This document shows positions 43,441-53,799 of a DNA stretch of 64,000 bases, one piece after another. The notes under the pieces were generated by a model that made no database searches, was not told the DNA's origin, and saw only the letters and a list, made by a program, of their open reading frames with translations. The stretch spans positions 10,926,571 to 10,990,570 of the forward strand of contig OY747716.1 in assembly GCA_963556495.2 (NCBI GenBank), read 5' to 3'. The number at the start of each line of letters is the position of its first letter. The stretch's first letter is position 1. The position numbers and the translations under genes were made by a program. This stretch comes from Valencia hispanica (lineage: Eukaryota > Chordata > Actinopteri > Cyprinodontiformes > Valenciidae).

Positions 43441-44009
43441 GGTCTGTAATATTACAAAACATAAACTTCTGTTTAATGGCAGTTGGCAAGCAATGTTAAA
43501 TGCATACTAAACATGCCCTACTTATTTTTTACTAAGTACTAACAAAACCCCCACTATATTCTCTATTTATTTCGTCTTCTTGGCCTCTCAGAACCAAGCT
43601 CCCTGGCTGAATTTCAACACCAGCCCACCCTGCCCAAAACAATACTTTTTAATAGCAAAGCTCTAACTATTTTGGTTCGGAAGAATAGAACATTATTTGA
43701 TTAAAGAAAGTAACATTATTAATATATGCCAATACTTTATTTTTGACACTGTTTCTAATGTACATCTACAGGTGTATGTCAATAGAAGTGCCTGTGTGAC
43801 ATTTGAGACATGTAGCTTAGATTCTTAATTGCTTTTTGTCAATACTTTTTGGGAAGAAAAATATCTAGATATATATCAAAAATTGGATTTCACCTGAAAA
43901 ATATCAAGATATAACTTTGGCCCATATCGTCCAGCCCTAGAACAAACAATAACGCCTGTTCTGTGCACGCTCAACTCTGTGCTTGCTCGTAAGCGGCTCT
44001 GTCTTAGGA
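43441..44009. other. AT-rich spacer ending in a hAT-like terminus
   Basis: GGCCCATATCGTCCAGCCCTA at 43919-43939 minus its last base resembles a hAT terminal repeat (TAGGGCTGGACGATATGG when reversed). The partner end is not visible. No coding sequence. Confidence 0.4.
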
Positions 44010-44240
44010 ATTCATCTCAAAAATACTTTAATGATTCTGCAGAGAAATTAAGTGTTGTTGTAACTCGAACTATTTAATTCTTCAAGGATTGTAGATCCTG
44101 ATGGCTGTGGGCAGGAATGATCTTCTGTAGCAGTCTCTGTTGCAGCAAAACATAAGAAAACTCTGACTCAAGACACTCTGTTGTTGTAGGATAGTCCCAT
44201 GAAGAGGATCCTGAGGGTTGACCAAAATTATTCAGAGATA
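44010..44240 (-). mobile_element. Rex1-like LINE 3' fragment, antisense
   Basis: AAATTAAGTGTTGTTGTA, TGATGGCTGTGGGCAGGA, TCTGTTGCAGCAAAAC and GATCCTGAGGGTTG parallel 36320-36490 of the large Rex1-like copy. No open frame. Confidence 0.7.
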
Positions 44241-44244
44241 TATC

Positions 44245-44480
44245 AAATCAAATCAAACTTATGAAAGCGCTTATAAAGTGTTTTTCATACAAGAATTGCA
44301 TCACCAAGTGCTTTACAGAATAAAATGACCTCACATAAAACCACATTACCATCCCTCCCCCACAGATTTAAAAGCATGTTCATAGTTACACCCCCCTCCC
44401 CCCAGCCCAACTCCCATGCACACACACAGTTAAAAGCAACAGTAAAAAAAGACATTGGGCCAAGTGCAGTCATCTCTAAA
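44245..44480 (-). mobile_element. L2 subfamily B 3' end fragment, antisense
   Basis: ATCAAATCAAACTTATGAAA, AAGTGCTTTACAGAATAAAA, then CCCTCCCCCACAGATTTAAA and CAACTCCCATGCACACACAC match 53300-53460 of the subfamily-B element. Confidence 0.75.
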
Positions 44481-44569
44481 TAGTCATCTTTAAATTCAGA
44501 AAAGGTTAACAAGTTAGCTTGCCTTAGCAACAGGCTAAAACATGAATAGGTTAGAAGGGCCACATTTAA

Positions 44570-44703
44570 ACGTTTTGTCTTTTATTTACACCAAAAATTT
44601 TACTTTTTCAATCATGTTTAGGAATGTCAATTAATCATGATTAATTCACAGCTACCCTGTGATTAATTAGATTAAAACTTTAAATCTTTTGAGAGCCCTA
44701 GTT
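44570..44703 (-). mobile_element. hAT family fragment (same family as 61225-62009), antisense
   Basis: TTTACACCAAAAATTTTACT, GAATGTCAATTAATCATGAT and CTGTGATTAATTAGATTAAA end at GAGAGCCCTA, the reverse of the left part of the element at 61225. Only one terminus is present. Confidence 0.75.
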
Positions 44704-44886
44704 TTTTAAATTTATATTATTTATTTAATGTATATTTTAACATTATTTTGATCTTCTTCTGCACATTTTATTTAATTACACATAAGTTCAGCAGGACTTT
44801 GTTTTTCTACTTCAAGAAAATGTACATTTTGTTTGCTAAAGCAAAGGAAATGTTGTAACTGCACACTCTCATTTGAAATATATGAC

Positions 44887-46300
44887 TGTTGTAACTACTA
44901 ATAATAAATATTTGTTGTCTGGTTTTCTGAGCATCAATAATTATAATCAATAATTTAATATTAATATAATTATTGATGACGTTCGAGTTTAACCTGTTTA
45001 TTAAAGATATAGGGGCACCAATCTCATAAATTAGATAATTTTAATTAAACCAGACTGTCAGTCTCTCTGAAAAGGCGTAGAGTTCGTCACAGCACACACT
45101 GAAATAGCACAGGAAACTTCTCGTTACTTAAGGGAATTTATTAATGAAATAGGTCAACCTTGCAGATTACATTTCATTCATAATTTCCATCTATTCTAAC
45201 GCATGCAAAAATATAGAACAAAGTTAACGTCGAGGGAAGGGGGCGTGTGTGTATGCGGCTGTGTGTGTGTGTGTGTGTGGGAGACAGCGAGCGGATGAGG
45301 GGGGGGGGTTCAGTTTAACACACTCAATGCGATAAATAACTCAAGCTTTATCAATTGGTGCGATCGGTTCACAAAGGAAGACAAAGGAAGACCGCGTGGC
45401 GATTCAACAAAACGCTAGTTTCATTAGCAATGGTGGCTTGGACAAAGGAAACTAGGGCGACGGAGAAAGGGGATCAACTGAGGCCACGCGACCTGTCTAA
45501 ACAGACACGCGCCGACCGCAGCAGACAATAAACAAACAAGGAAATAATACAATATAATATACTGCTTCTGGCTGCAACCAAAGTCAAATATTAAAACACA
45601 AAAAAGCATGCACATTCAGGGTCGGTGTACGGTGACAGACGACCAAGAATAACAGTGGTTAACCAGTTGACAAACTTATTTTAACCAACAGAAAACGGAT
45701 ATTAACCGTTAAGACCTAATTCTCCTCTACCCAGACCAAAGATTTGAACCAGTTTAATCCTACTTGGTGGGGGCAGCTCTCCACAGTCCATGACGAAGAA
45801 CGTAGAAAGTGTCCAGTTTAAAGGAGCGGTTTTGCGCAAAACCGAGGTCGGAAAAGCGGACGTCCGACTTTTAGGCGCTGAGGGACTCAGGCCTGTTTTC
45901 GATAGAGCTCAGGTGGCCAGCGGACTACCTGGTTGCACGTACAGGAAAGTCCGTTTGATCGGCCGATTCACTTCGAAGTTTAAAAGGGAAGTTCTTCCTG
46001 GTCCAGCAGGTTTGAACAGAAAAAAGGGGAAAATGCTAGCAGTGGATTAAAGCGTCTCCTCACAGGCACCGCTCTGGGACCAAGCGAGACCAATGGAGAC
46101 GCTTATTTCAATATTCGCGCTGCTTTTATCAACTCTGTGATGTCATCACTGGCCACAGACCAATGAGAATGGGTTGAGGGCAGCGCAATGGGTGCTGGGA
46201 GATGCAGTTCGTTCAGTGAAAGGATGATGGGAGATCCAGTTCGTTCAGTGAAAGGATGATGGGAGATCCAGTTTGTTCAGTAAAGGCCATAGCCTCAACA
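44887..46300 (-). mobile_element. ERV-like solo LTR, family B, inverted copy, TGAC duplication
   Basis: Inverted, near-identical relative of 22034-23395. Termini TGTTG (44887) and CAACA (46300) are flanked by TGAC on both sides (44883-44886 and 46301-46304). The polyadenylation signal lies on the minus strand at 45142-45137. The 5' end of U3 (46200-46285) carries at least one extra copy of the roughly 33-bp unit seen twice in LTR B, which accounts for most of the length difference (1414 against 1362 bp). No internal gene. The frame at 45790-46050 is an LTR shadow. Confidence 0.85.
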
Positions 46301-46499
46301 TGACTCAATTTGAATATATAGGAGATTTGACCTGAGCACCCTCTCCTTCGATTTGCATTATGATGCATAGAGAGAGGGGGACCTCTTTTTACTGAGCCAC
46401 ATGTACATTCAGAATCTCTGCATTTTATGTTCCGATCCTCAATGAAAAAGCGTACCGGGACTTCTTGTTGTCCACTTAAAACACTGGTGCTGGGTCTAT

Positions 46500-46935
46500 A
46501 GCTTAGCAACAACGGAACTGATGAACAAGGTGAAAACTCAGTTCTGCCAGTTCAATATCTGGGCTGCAGAGATGACACTTCACAGTAAAATGTCCTGGAT
46601 GAAACCATCTGTTGTTGACAAGCACTGCTACTCTACATCCTTTTCTTTTCCTGCTCCTCTTCAGATCTCTGTCTGCTCGTATAGTCAGGAAGCCTGGCAG
46701 AGAGACGTTGGAGTCGGGGCTATGATCCTGCAGCCACGTCTCTGTGAAACACATAAAACTGCATTCCTGGTACTCTGAGTCATTGTAAGGGCTTGGAGTT
46801 CATCCATCTTGTTTGCCAGTGATCTCACGTTGCCCATTATTATTGATGGAAGAGAAGGTTTGAAATTCCTCCTTCTCTGTCTCCTTTTTTCCCCTGCTCT
46901 GCATCCACGCCTCCTCCTTTTCAACTCATCAGGGA
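46500..46935 (-). pseudogene. LINE endonuclease N-terminal fragment, antisense
   Basis: The minus strand reads IIMGNVRSLANKMDELQAL, then CFTETWLQDHSPDSNVSLPG, FLTIRADRD and GCRVAVLVNNRW, the start of an APE endonuclease of CR1/Rex1-group LINEs, where N-R-S-L-x-N-K-x-D-E-L and E-T-W-L are conserved and the Glu is catalytic. It is in two frames and has no ORF1 or RT attached. It could be the missing 5' portion type of the Rex1-like element. Confidence 0.75.
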
Positions 46936-47617
46936 TTTGTGGCTTCAGTTAAAGTATTATTTCACATTTTGCAATGTTAATCAGCTTATCCAAGCTGTAA
47001 ACCACCTTGTTGCCATGGTTATGCATCATAACAAGTTATCAAAAAGTGAAAGATTAACAGCAAATATCCTTCCAGCTTCACAGCTCCAAGAACCTGTACC
47101 TGTATACTTGAAAGTATACCGGTAAAAAAATGCAATCTTTCCTCATGAAAACAGAGGACCTAAGATGTTTTATCTTTGACTTATTCCTTTTTCTTTTGAT
47201 GGATTTTCTGTAGAGTGTGTATATTGGGATGAGGGGTGTGAAATTCCAAGTGTTTTAGTGCATCATAACTAAAGAACATTTGTTTTACTGTGGCGTTACA
47301 TTCTGGTTTATTTTCTTAATCCATATTTAACAATCAACTGACCATCTATGACCTAAAGTTTAATAAAAAATAACTGATCTGTAAGTTGTGCCCTCAATGG
47401 TATCATCAAATATTCACTACTCATGCATATGACTTTCTCTAAGGATTTTCAAGATACTTGAGAAAGCCCTGACACATCCATATGCACACCTTCAGCAATG
47501 TAGGCATTATCTTTAAAAAGATCTTCCAGATTTTACTGGGGATCAGTCAGTCCATGCATCGCCTGCGTCATGTGTTTAACTTTGGGCACAGTCTTTCTTT
47601 TTGAAGTTCTACTGCAC
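46936..47617. other. AT-rich spacer, nothing recognised
   Basis: No coding or repeat feature found. Confidence 0.3.
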
Positions 47618-48196
47618 CTAGGGCCATGTTCCATATCCTTGCGTAACTCTGAACCTCTTGTACCACTCAAAATCCCCATAGTGCAACATTTGATTGGGGT
47701 TCTGAAGAGTTTTCATCAAACAAAAAAAAGTTTTGCTCTGTTCCAACCACTTGACGGCATAAAATTGAGAGGCTGTTGGCAAAAGCACATTAAAACTGCA
47801 GAGAGCTGTGGTTGCAGATCTTGCATCATGTAGTAACACAACCCACAAACCCCTATCCCTCTTATCACTAACAAAGAACACTAAGTTATTTTCCTTTCTA
47901 CTACACCTTGTACAAATGGTAGTCTTATTTGAGTATACAGATGAATTATTTTCCTTACACTCACATCTGTGAAGGCAAATAAAGAAATGGAACCGGGGAA
48001 ACAAGTGAGCTCACTCACAAGGAAATTTATTAAGATGCAAAAACACTGTGGCCATAAATGTAGTTAGTGGAAGAAATGCTGCTTGGATGTCAGATCGAAA
48101 ACTGGATTGCATTTTAACTTTGATTAAAGAGAATGCATTGGAAACATCTTTCAGTAACTTTTTGTTTGTTTCATTGCAGCCATTTGCTAAAATCAA
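47618..48196 (-). CDS. Unidentified frame, about 190 codons with one internal stop
   Basis: On the minus strand one frame runs from about 48196 to TAG at 47618, broken only by TGA at 48013-48011. A plausible splice acceptor (TTTTTTGATTTTAG) stands just inside the 5' end (about 48187). The protein-like sequence includes ANGCNETNKKLLKDVSNAF, then a hydrophobic segment AAFLPLTTFMATVFLHL, and after the stop a Cys-rich stretch (CECK then CTRCS) followed by VKWLEQSKTFFCLMKTLQNP and HYGDFEWYKRFRV. I do not recognise it. A frame this open is unlikely by chance in AT-rich DNA, so it is a gene exon pair, a pseudogene or a decayed mobile-element protein. A GTGAGT donor and TTCACAG acceptor bracket the stop, but the phase does not join the two open parts. 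Confidence 0.35.
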
Positions 48197-48528
48197 AAAA
48201 GTTAATTTTAGTTCTCATTAATAAACACTCAGCACCCCCATCTTGACAGAAAAAAAGACAGAAATTTAGAATTTTCTTCTAATTTATTAAAAAAGAAAAA
48301 CTGAAATATAGATTTCCTAGCATATTTTACAGTTAACTGACATCTGATCAGTCTTTCTTTGTGGATCTCACAATGAAGCTGGAGTCGAGTTTTCCGCCAT
48401 TTTCACTTGGCTCGTCGACACTCCCTTTTTCCTCTACGTACCAGTGAATTCCTTGTCCACGGAGGCTTCTTTCTACCTGAGACTACTTTCACTTTAGTTG
48501 GAGGAATAGCATCAATGATATCTGAGAT

Positions 48529-49330
48529 TTACGCGAGGAAATTATCTACCAGCTTATTTACTGAGTTGGAGTTGGGAGATGAGAGGGATGTGGTGGAAGG
48601 GTAAATACGTTTAAAGGTTTCAACTGAACTGTCCTCTAGAAAATACCTTTTTACAGTTATCTCAGTGTGGCTAGATAGTTTAGCAGATATGGTACTTTCA
48701 AAGAAAACACAAAAATGGTCAGATAATGCAATATCAATTACGGAGATGTCAGATATAGTTAAACCTTTGCAGATAATTAAATCCAGAGTGTGTCCTCTGT
48801 TTTGTGTTGGTTGTTTGACATGCTGGGTCAGGCCGAAGTTTTGAAGAGTGTCACTTAATGTTTTTGCTAGTCTATCCTGGGGGTTGTCAGTATGGATGTT
48901 GAAGTCCCTCACAAGGATTAATTGGTCATAATCATTACATATTATGGAAAGAAGATCGCTGAAATCATTGCTAAATCATAGCTAAAATCACTAAAGAAGT
49001 TAGAGTTAAGTTTTGGAGGTTTATATAAATTAGAAATAGAGCTTTTCTAGGCTAATTTATCTGGATGGCTAGGTATTCAAAAGAGTCAAATGTCCCCAAG
49101 GATACCTTCTTAAAGTTCATTGAGTTATGAAAGATTGTGGCTACGCCTCCACCTCGTCTGTGTTTCCTGCTCTCACTTAAGAAATTGTAATTTGGAAGAG
49201 TAGATTCTATCAATACAGATGTTTCATTATTTACGTCTACCCAGGTTTCTGATAAAAAAGGGCGTGCATATTATGTTCAGTGATGAATTCATTGATTAGT
49301 AATAACTTTCCTGATAAAGACCTAATTTTT
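48529..49330 (-). pseudogene. L2 ORF2 endonuclease domain, broken
   Basis: Upstream pieces (49330-49000, several frames) encode LLLINEFITEHNM, the W-V-D-V-N-N-E-T-S-V region and RKHRRGGGVATIF. The 127-codon frame 48912-48529 begins MRDFNIHTDN, in place of the catalytic G-D-F-N, and continues TQHVKQPTQNRGHTLDLIIC, then VIDIALSDHFCVFFE with the C-terminal S-D-H motif of APE nucleases. Confidence 0.75.
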
Positions 49331-50045
49331 AATAACGCTAACTTAAGTGATTTGATGGTCGGTAGCTGAACCTTCTGACAGGTGATCAATTTGACATTTG
49401 TTTTAATATAAAAGGATTTGGCTTTAGTTTTTTGTTTTCTCTTGCTTATAATGACTTGAATGATTTTTTTTTATGATTTTTTCCGGGTGGCAGGACAAAT
49501 TCTGGGAGATGGTGGGAGTAGAATTATTGTCCTGTTCCTTTCTATATCAGATGTCTGTTATTACCAGTGGGGGCATGGGCGGAGTACATCCAGTGTTGGT
49601 CCCAGAAGCCTGATGTAGTCCAAGTGTTGGTGTTAGTGGTGACTCAGTTTTAATTTGTGCTTTCAGTCCGTCTGAGAAATCTCTAAAAGGAGAGTCATTA
49701 GGTGACAATAAGTCTGATGACATTGGAGTACTTGAAGAACACTGTGCTGAGCGATGTACATCTTTGCTCTCTGCTGGAAATGTTTGTTCTCTGTCAGTCC
49801 GTGCAGCTGTCTGGGCTGGTGATGTCACTTGGTGTGTGTAGGGAAATGTTTGTTCTCTGATAGTATCCACGGGCCATGCTTTGAAGTCAGCTCTCGGGGG
49901 CTTTATCAAGTATTTTATTCAGATAACAAAAAAATATTTGAGGTCGAGTCTCAGTCTATCTCTGTTAAGATAACGATGATTTATCTTGAACCAGTGCTTT
50001 GTACATCCAAATATTTGAAAGCTATTAATAAATGGGATCGATTTT

Positions 50046-50294
50046 TCAACAGATTTTATCTTCAACCATTATGCAAGGTCTACTGTACCTTTCATAATTT
50101 CCTTCAGGGACTGGTCCACTGATAAAGATGTTTATGTTTAGTCCATCAAGTCTCTTTAGCAGATCAGAGTAGTCTTTATTGAGAATCTCTGATTGCTTTT
50201 TGGCTACATCAGTTGCACCTGTGTGGATAACAAGCTTTCCCAGTTTAGGGTGTTGTTTTAAAATTGTCTGGATTTTTTCTAATATTTTTATCAC
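50046..50294 (-). pseudogene. L2 ORF1 esterase-like (SGNH hydrolase) segment
   Basis: KLGKLVIHTGATDVAKKQSE, then LNKDYSDLLKRL and IFISGPVPEGNYERYSR match the SGNH/GDSL-esterase-type domain found in ORF1 of CR1/L2 LINEs, where the block V-H-x-G-T-N-D is usual. Here that block reads H-T-G-A-T-D, so the Thr-Asn pair of the usual G-T-N-D is altered. A related, better-preserved segment is at 57143-56787 (VVIHAGTNDIYKQQSELLKR). Confidence 0.7.
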
Positions 50295-50485
50295 TGTGTT
50301 CTTCGGGCAGCTGATAACGCTAATTATCTTGCAACAAAAATCTTTGATACCATTAATATATCTGTCATGTATTGTGAAAACGTTTGCTTAGTAGTGAGGA
50401 ACTTCATTGACTTCCATTCATTTTAGTGACTGTATTATGCCTAACCCTTAAACTTTTCCTACCCCTACCTATATATATATATATA

Positions 50486-52089
50486 CAGTGGCTTGCAAAA
50501 GTATTCGGCCCCCTTGAACTTTTCCACATTTTGTCACATTACAGCCACAAACATGAGTCAATTTTATTGGAATTCCACGTGAAAGACCAATACAAAGTGG
50601 TTTACACGTGAGAAGTGGAACGAAAATCATACATGATTCCAAACATTTTTTACAAATAAATAACTGAAAAGTGGGGTGTGCGTAATTATTCCGCCCAATT
50701 TGGTCTGAGTGCAGTCAGTTGCCCATAGACATTGCCTGATGAGTGCTAATTACTTAATAGAGTGCACCTGTGTGTAATCTAATGTCAATACAAATACAGC
50801 TCCCCTGTGACGGCCTCAGAGGTTGTCTAAGAGAATGTTAGGAGCAACAACACCATGAAGTCCAAAGAACACACCAGACAGGTCAGGGATAAAGTTATTG
50901 AGAAATTTAAAGCAGGCTTAGGTTACAAAAAGATTTCCCAAGCCTTGAACATCCCACGGAGCTCTGTTCAAGCGATCATTCAGAAATGGAAGGAGTATGG
51001 CACAACTGTAAACCTACCAAGACAAGGCCGTCCACCTAAACTCACACGCCGAACAAGGAGAGCGCTGATCAGAAATGCAGCCAAGAGCCCCATGGTGACT
51101 CTGGACGAGCTGCAGAGATCTACAGCTCAGGTGGGGGAATCTGTCCATAGGACAACTATTAGTGCACTGCACAAAGTTGGACTTAATGGAAGAGTGGCAA
51201 GAAGAAAGCCATTGTTAAAAAAAAAAACATAAGATGTCCCGTTTGCAGTTTGCCACAAGCCATGTGGGGGACACAGCAAACATGTGGAAGCAGGGGCTCT
51301 GGTCAGATGAGACCAAAATGGAACTTTTTGGCCAAAATGCAAAATGCTATGTGTGACGGAAAACTAACACTGCACATCACTCTGAACACACCATCCCCAC
51401 TGTCAAATATGGTGGTGGCAGCATCATGCTCTGGGGGTACTTCTCTTCAGCAGGGACAGGGAAGCTGGTCAGAGTTGATGGGAAGATGGATGGAGCCAAA
51501 TACAGAGCAATCTTGGTAGAAAACCTCTTGGACTCTGCAAAAGACTTGAGACTGGGGCGAAGGTTCACCTTCCAACAGGACAACGACCCTAAACATAAAG
51601 CCAGGGCAACAATGGAATGGTTTAAAACAAAACATATCCATGTGTTAGAATGGCCCAGTAAAAGTCCAGATCTAAATCCAATCGAGAATCTGTGGCAAGA
51701 TCTGAAAACTGTTGTTCAAAAACGCTGTCCATCTAATCTGACTGAGCTGGACCTGTTTTGCAAAGAAGAATGGGCAAGAATTTCAGTCTGTAGATGTGCA
51801 AAGCTGGTAGAGACATACCCTAAAAGACTGGCAGCTGGAATTGCAGCAAAAGGTGGTTCTACAAAGTATTGACTCTGGGGGCTGAATAATTACACACACC
51901 CCACTTTTCAGTTATTTATTTGTAAAAAATGTTTGGAATCATGTATGATTTTCGTTCCACTTCTCACGTGTACACCACTTTGTATTGGTCTTTTACGTGG
52001 AATTCCAATAAAATTGATTCATGTTTGTGGCTGTAATGTGACAAAATGTAGAAAAGTTCAAGGGGGCTGAATACTTTTGCAAGCCACTG
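50486..52089 (+). mobile_element. Complete Tc1-like transposon with about 215-bp inverted repeats
   Basis: Starts CAGTGGCTTGCAAAAGTATT at 50486 next to a TA (50484-50485) and ends with the reverse complement at 52089. Left and right repeats extend inward about 215 bp (CACATTTTGTCACATTACAG..., through GGTGTG). The right-hand TA is replaced by a GATG/GATA microsatellite starting at the last base of the element. It contains one transposase gene with two visible defects. It is the most intact DNA transposon here. Confidence 0.9.
50855..51872 (+). pseudogene. Tc1 transposase, one frameshift and one nonsense codon
   Basis: ATG at 50855. The N-terminal paired-like helix-turn-helix is intact (KVIEKFKAGLGYKKISQALN, then IPRSSVQAIIQKWKEYGTT and the GRPPKL AT-hook-like motif). 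A run of 11 A at 51219-51229 shifts the frame, ending it at codon 125. In the restored frame the first Asp lies in LWSDET (about 51297-51314), but an in-frame TGA follows in the N-A-K-C-Y-V region (about 51354). The second Asp (QQDNDPKH, about 51578) and Glu (DLNPIENLW, about 51672) are present in the 148-codon frame that ends at TGA 51872. So the DDE triad is complete but the protein cannot be made. Confidence 0.9.
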
Positions 52090-52097
52090 GATGGATG

Positions 52098-52184
<87 letters not shown>
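52089..52184. repeat. (GATA)n microsatellite abutting the Tc1 end
   Basis: GGATGGATGGATA followed by about 20 perfect GATA units. It begins exactly at the right terminus of the Tc1 element, where the TA target duplication should be. Confidence 0.95.
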
Positions 52185-52378
52185 CCTTTCCAAAAAAGTA
52201 AAATATCATGGAGTTTATTTCCATAATTCCATTAAAAAAGTTAAACTTTAATAGATTATAGATTCAAAAAAATGTAATACTGTGAAGATATTACCATTTA
52301 CTTCTCAGTTTTTGCAGGAAAAAAAAGAAAGAAATTAGGATCACATCAAATCAATCAAAATATGGTACTTTCAAAACG
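52185..52378. mobile_element. Tc1/mariner end fragment (family of 41571-43440)
   Basis: AAAATATCATGGAGTTTATT, AAAAAAGTTAAACTTTAATA and GAAATTAGGATCACATCAAA, ATATGGTACTTTCAAAA. It supplies the terminus missing from the 41571 copy. Confidence 0.6.
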
Positions 52379-52399
52379 TTGGTAAGGTCGTCACACGAA

Positions 52400-52960
52400 C
52401 ACAAAAATACCACTTGCTTGCAATGATTTAGGTATGTGCTGTCCCCTATCGCCAGGGAAACTGCACACTGTCACTTTAAATAGTATTCTACAACAATACT
52501 TTCTTTCCCTCTGGGCTCAATAAAGCATTTTTGAATTGAATTGTATTCTTCTGAACAATCGAGGGATTATTTGCTTATCAACTTGACAGCAAATGGTTTG
52601 GAACCAAACCTTTACATAACTCCAGTTCCCACTGTTATTAATTCTGATTATCTTGCAGCTGCAGTGTTGGTTAGCTTGTTTGTTAGCCAAGGCTTACCTG
52701 ATGTGAAGCTAATGCTGCAGATTGTGGCAATTTTAATCATCTGCTTGTTCCAATCGCTTCTTTGGATTGTTTACAACACCTGACCGGGAAACCGTGGATG
52801 CAGTTTGGATCTGCTATGCTGTTTACGTGAAGAGCTCTCAAAGCAGGGGTGGCTAAATTGTTAGATAAACAGGGCGGATCATTCTGTGGATGCGTTATTT
52901 GTGATAAAAATATTAATAGCTTTAATTCTACAAATTATTTGACCTACGTTTGCTCCTTGG
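52400..52960 (+). mobile_element. hAT family fragment (as 61225-62009), sense
   Basis: Shares with 61700-61985 the order CTCTGGGCTCAATAAAGCAT, GGATTATTTGCTTATC, ACCTTTACATAACTCC, TTCCCACTGTTATTA, CTGTTTACGTGA, GTAAACAGGGC-like and GATCATTCTGTGGATGCGTT. The 80-codon hydrophobic frame at 52541-52783 lies within it and is not called. Termini not clear. Confidence 0.65.
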
Positions 52961-53799
52961 CAATTTCATAGGTAACCATGGAAACCGAGAGGCGTAGAAA
53001 GTGCAACATGGAGGCATAGAAAACTGTTTTATTTCAATCAATTAATGAATGTTTATCTACTGTATATAGAGATTTAATCAGCCAAAAGGCGACCAATGTG
53101 CTTCACATTAAAAGACAAAGACATAGTTAGCAATAAGAAAATGTATAACAAGAAAACAAGAGTAATAAGGTTGAAATAAAAAAATAAAAGCAGCGGCACA
53201 AGCAATAAAACAAAAAAGAACATATGAGAATAATATGATTACTTCTTGTAGCAATAAAAGCAAATAAAAAAATGCAATTACAGCAGAACTTCATAAGTTT
53301 TATTTAAATCAAATCAATCCCCACATAAAACAACATTCCCTTCCCTCCCCCACAGATTTAAAAGCATGGTCACAGTTATACCCCCCTCCCCCAAACCCAA
53401 CTCCCATGCACACACACAGTTAAAAGCAACAGTAAAAAAGGACATTGGGCTGAGTGCAGATGAACCATCCAAGGAAACGCCATCAGAGGAGCCATCTGCC
53501 CCGGCAGCGGTCGATTAACAGCAACAGGCGAGGCACTGACACCCGGCGCCCAGTGGAGACAAGGCCAAGACCCCCACCTCCACCCAAGCTCCACCTGGAG
53601 AGCACCCAGGCAGCCACAGCCGACCACCGCTCCCGGGGCAGAGGGCTCCCACAGAGGAAATACTGGAACGGGGATTAAGATAAATTAAAGTATAAAAATA
53701 AACAGTAAATTGATGTGCTAAGACTAAATAGTAAACCACTGATAAAAATATAATCATATAAAGCATGCAGAGCAATTAAACAAACAGTAATAAATAATA

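Larger units (their letters stand above)
48340..50390 (-). mobile_element. L2-type LINE, antisense, 5' half (ORF1 plus endonuclease)
   Basis: Reading the minus strand: ORF1 with an esterase-like segment (50294-50046), a Pro/Ser/Thr-rich linker (49909-49547), then ORF2 endonuclease (about 49330-48529). The RT domain and 3' end are missing, so this is not a normal 5'-truncated insertion. It was probably cut from a longer element by a deletion at about 48340. The right edge adjoins a Tc1 element. Confidence 0.75.

Noticed and set aside
45790..46050. 86-codon plus-strand frame
   Set aside because: Antisense to the transcribed direction of the inverted LTR B; the equivalent frame is not kept in LTR B.
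22034..46300. The two inverted LTR B copies as ends of one giant element
   Set aside because: Each copy has its own 4-bp duplication (ATAA and TGAC), so they inserted independently.
51964..52224. Minus-strand frames rich in S-I-Y-L
   Set aside because: Translation of the (GATA)n tract plus the Tc1 inverted repeat.
52541..52783. 80-codon hydrophobic frame, possible small membrane protein
   Set aside because: Lies inside a hAT fragment related to 61225-62009, and the frame is not kept in the other copy.
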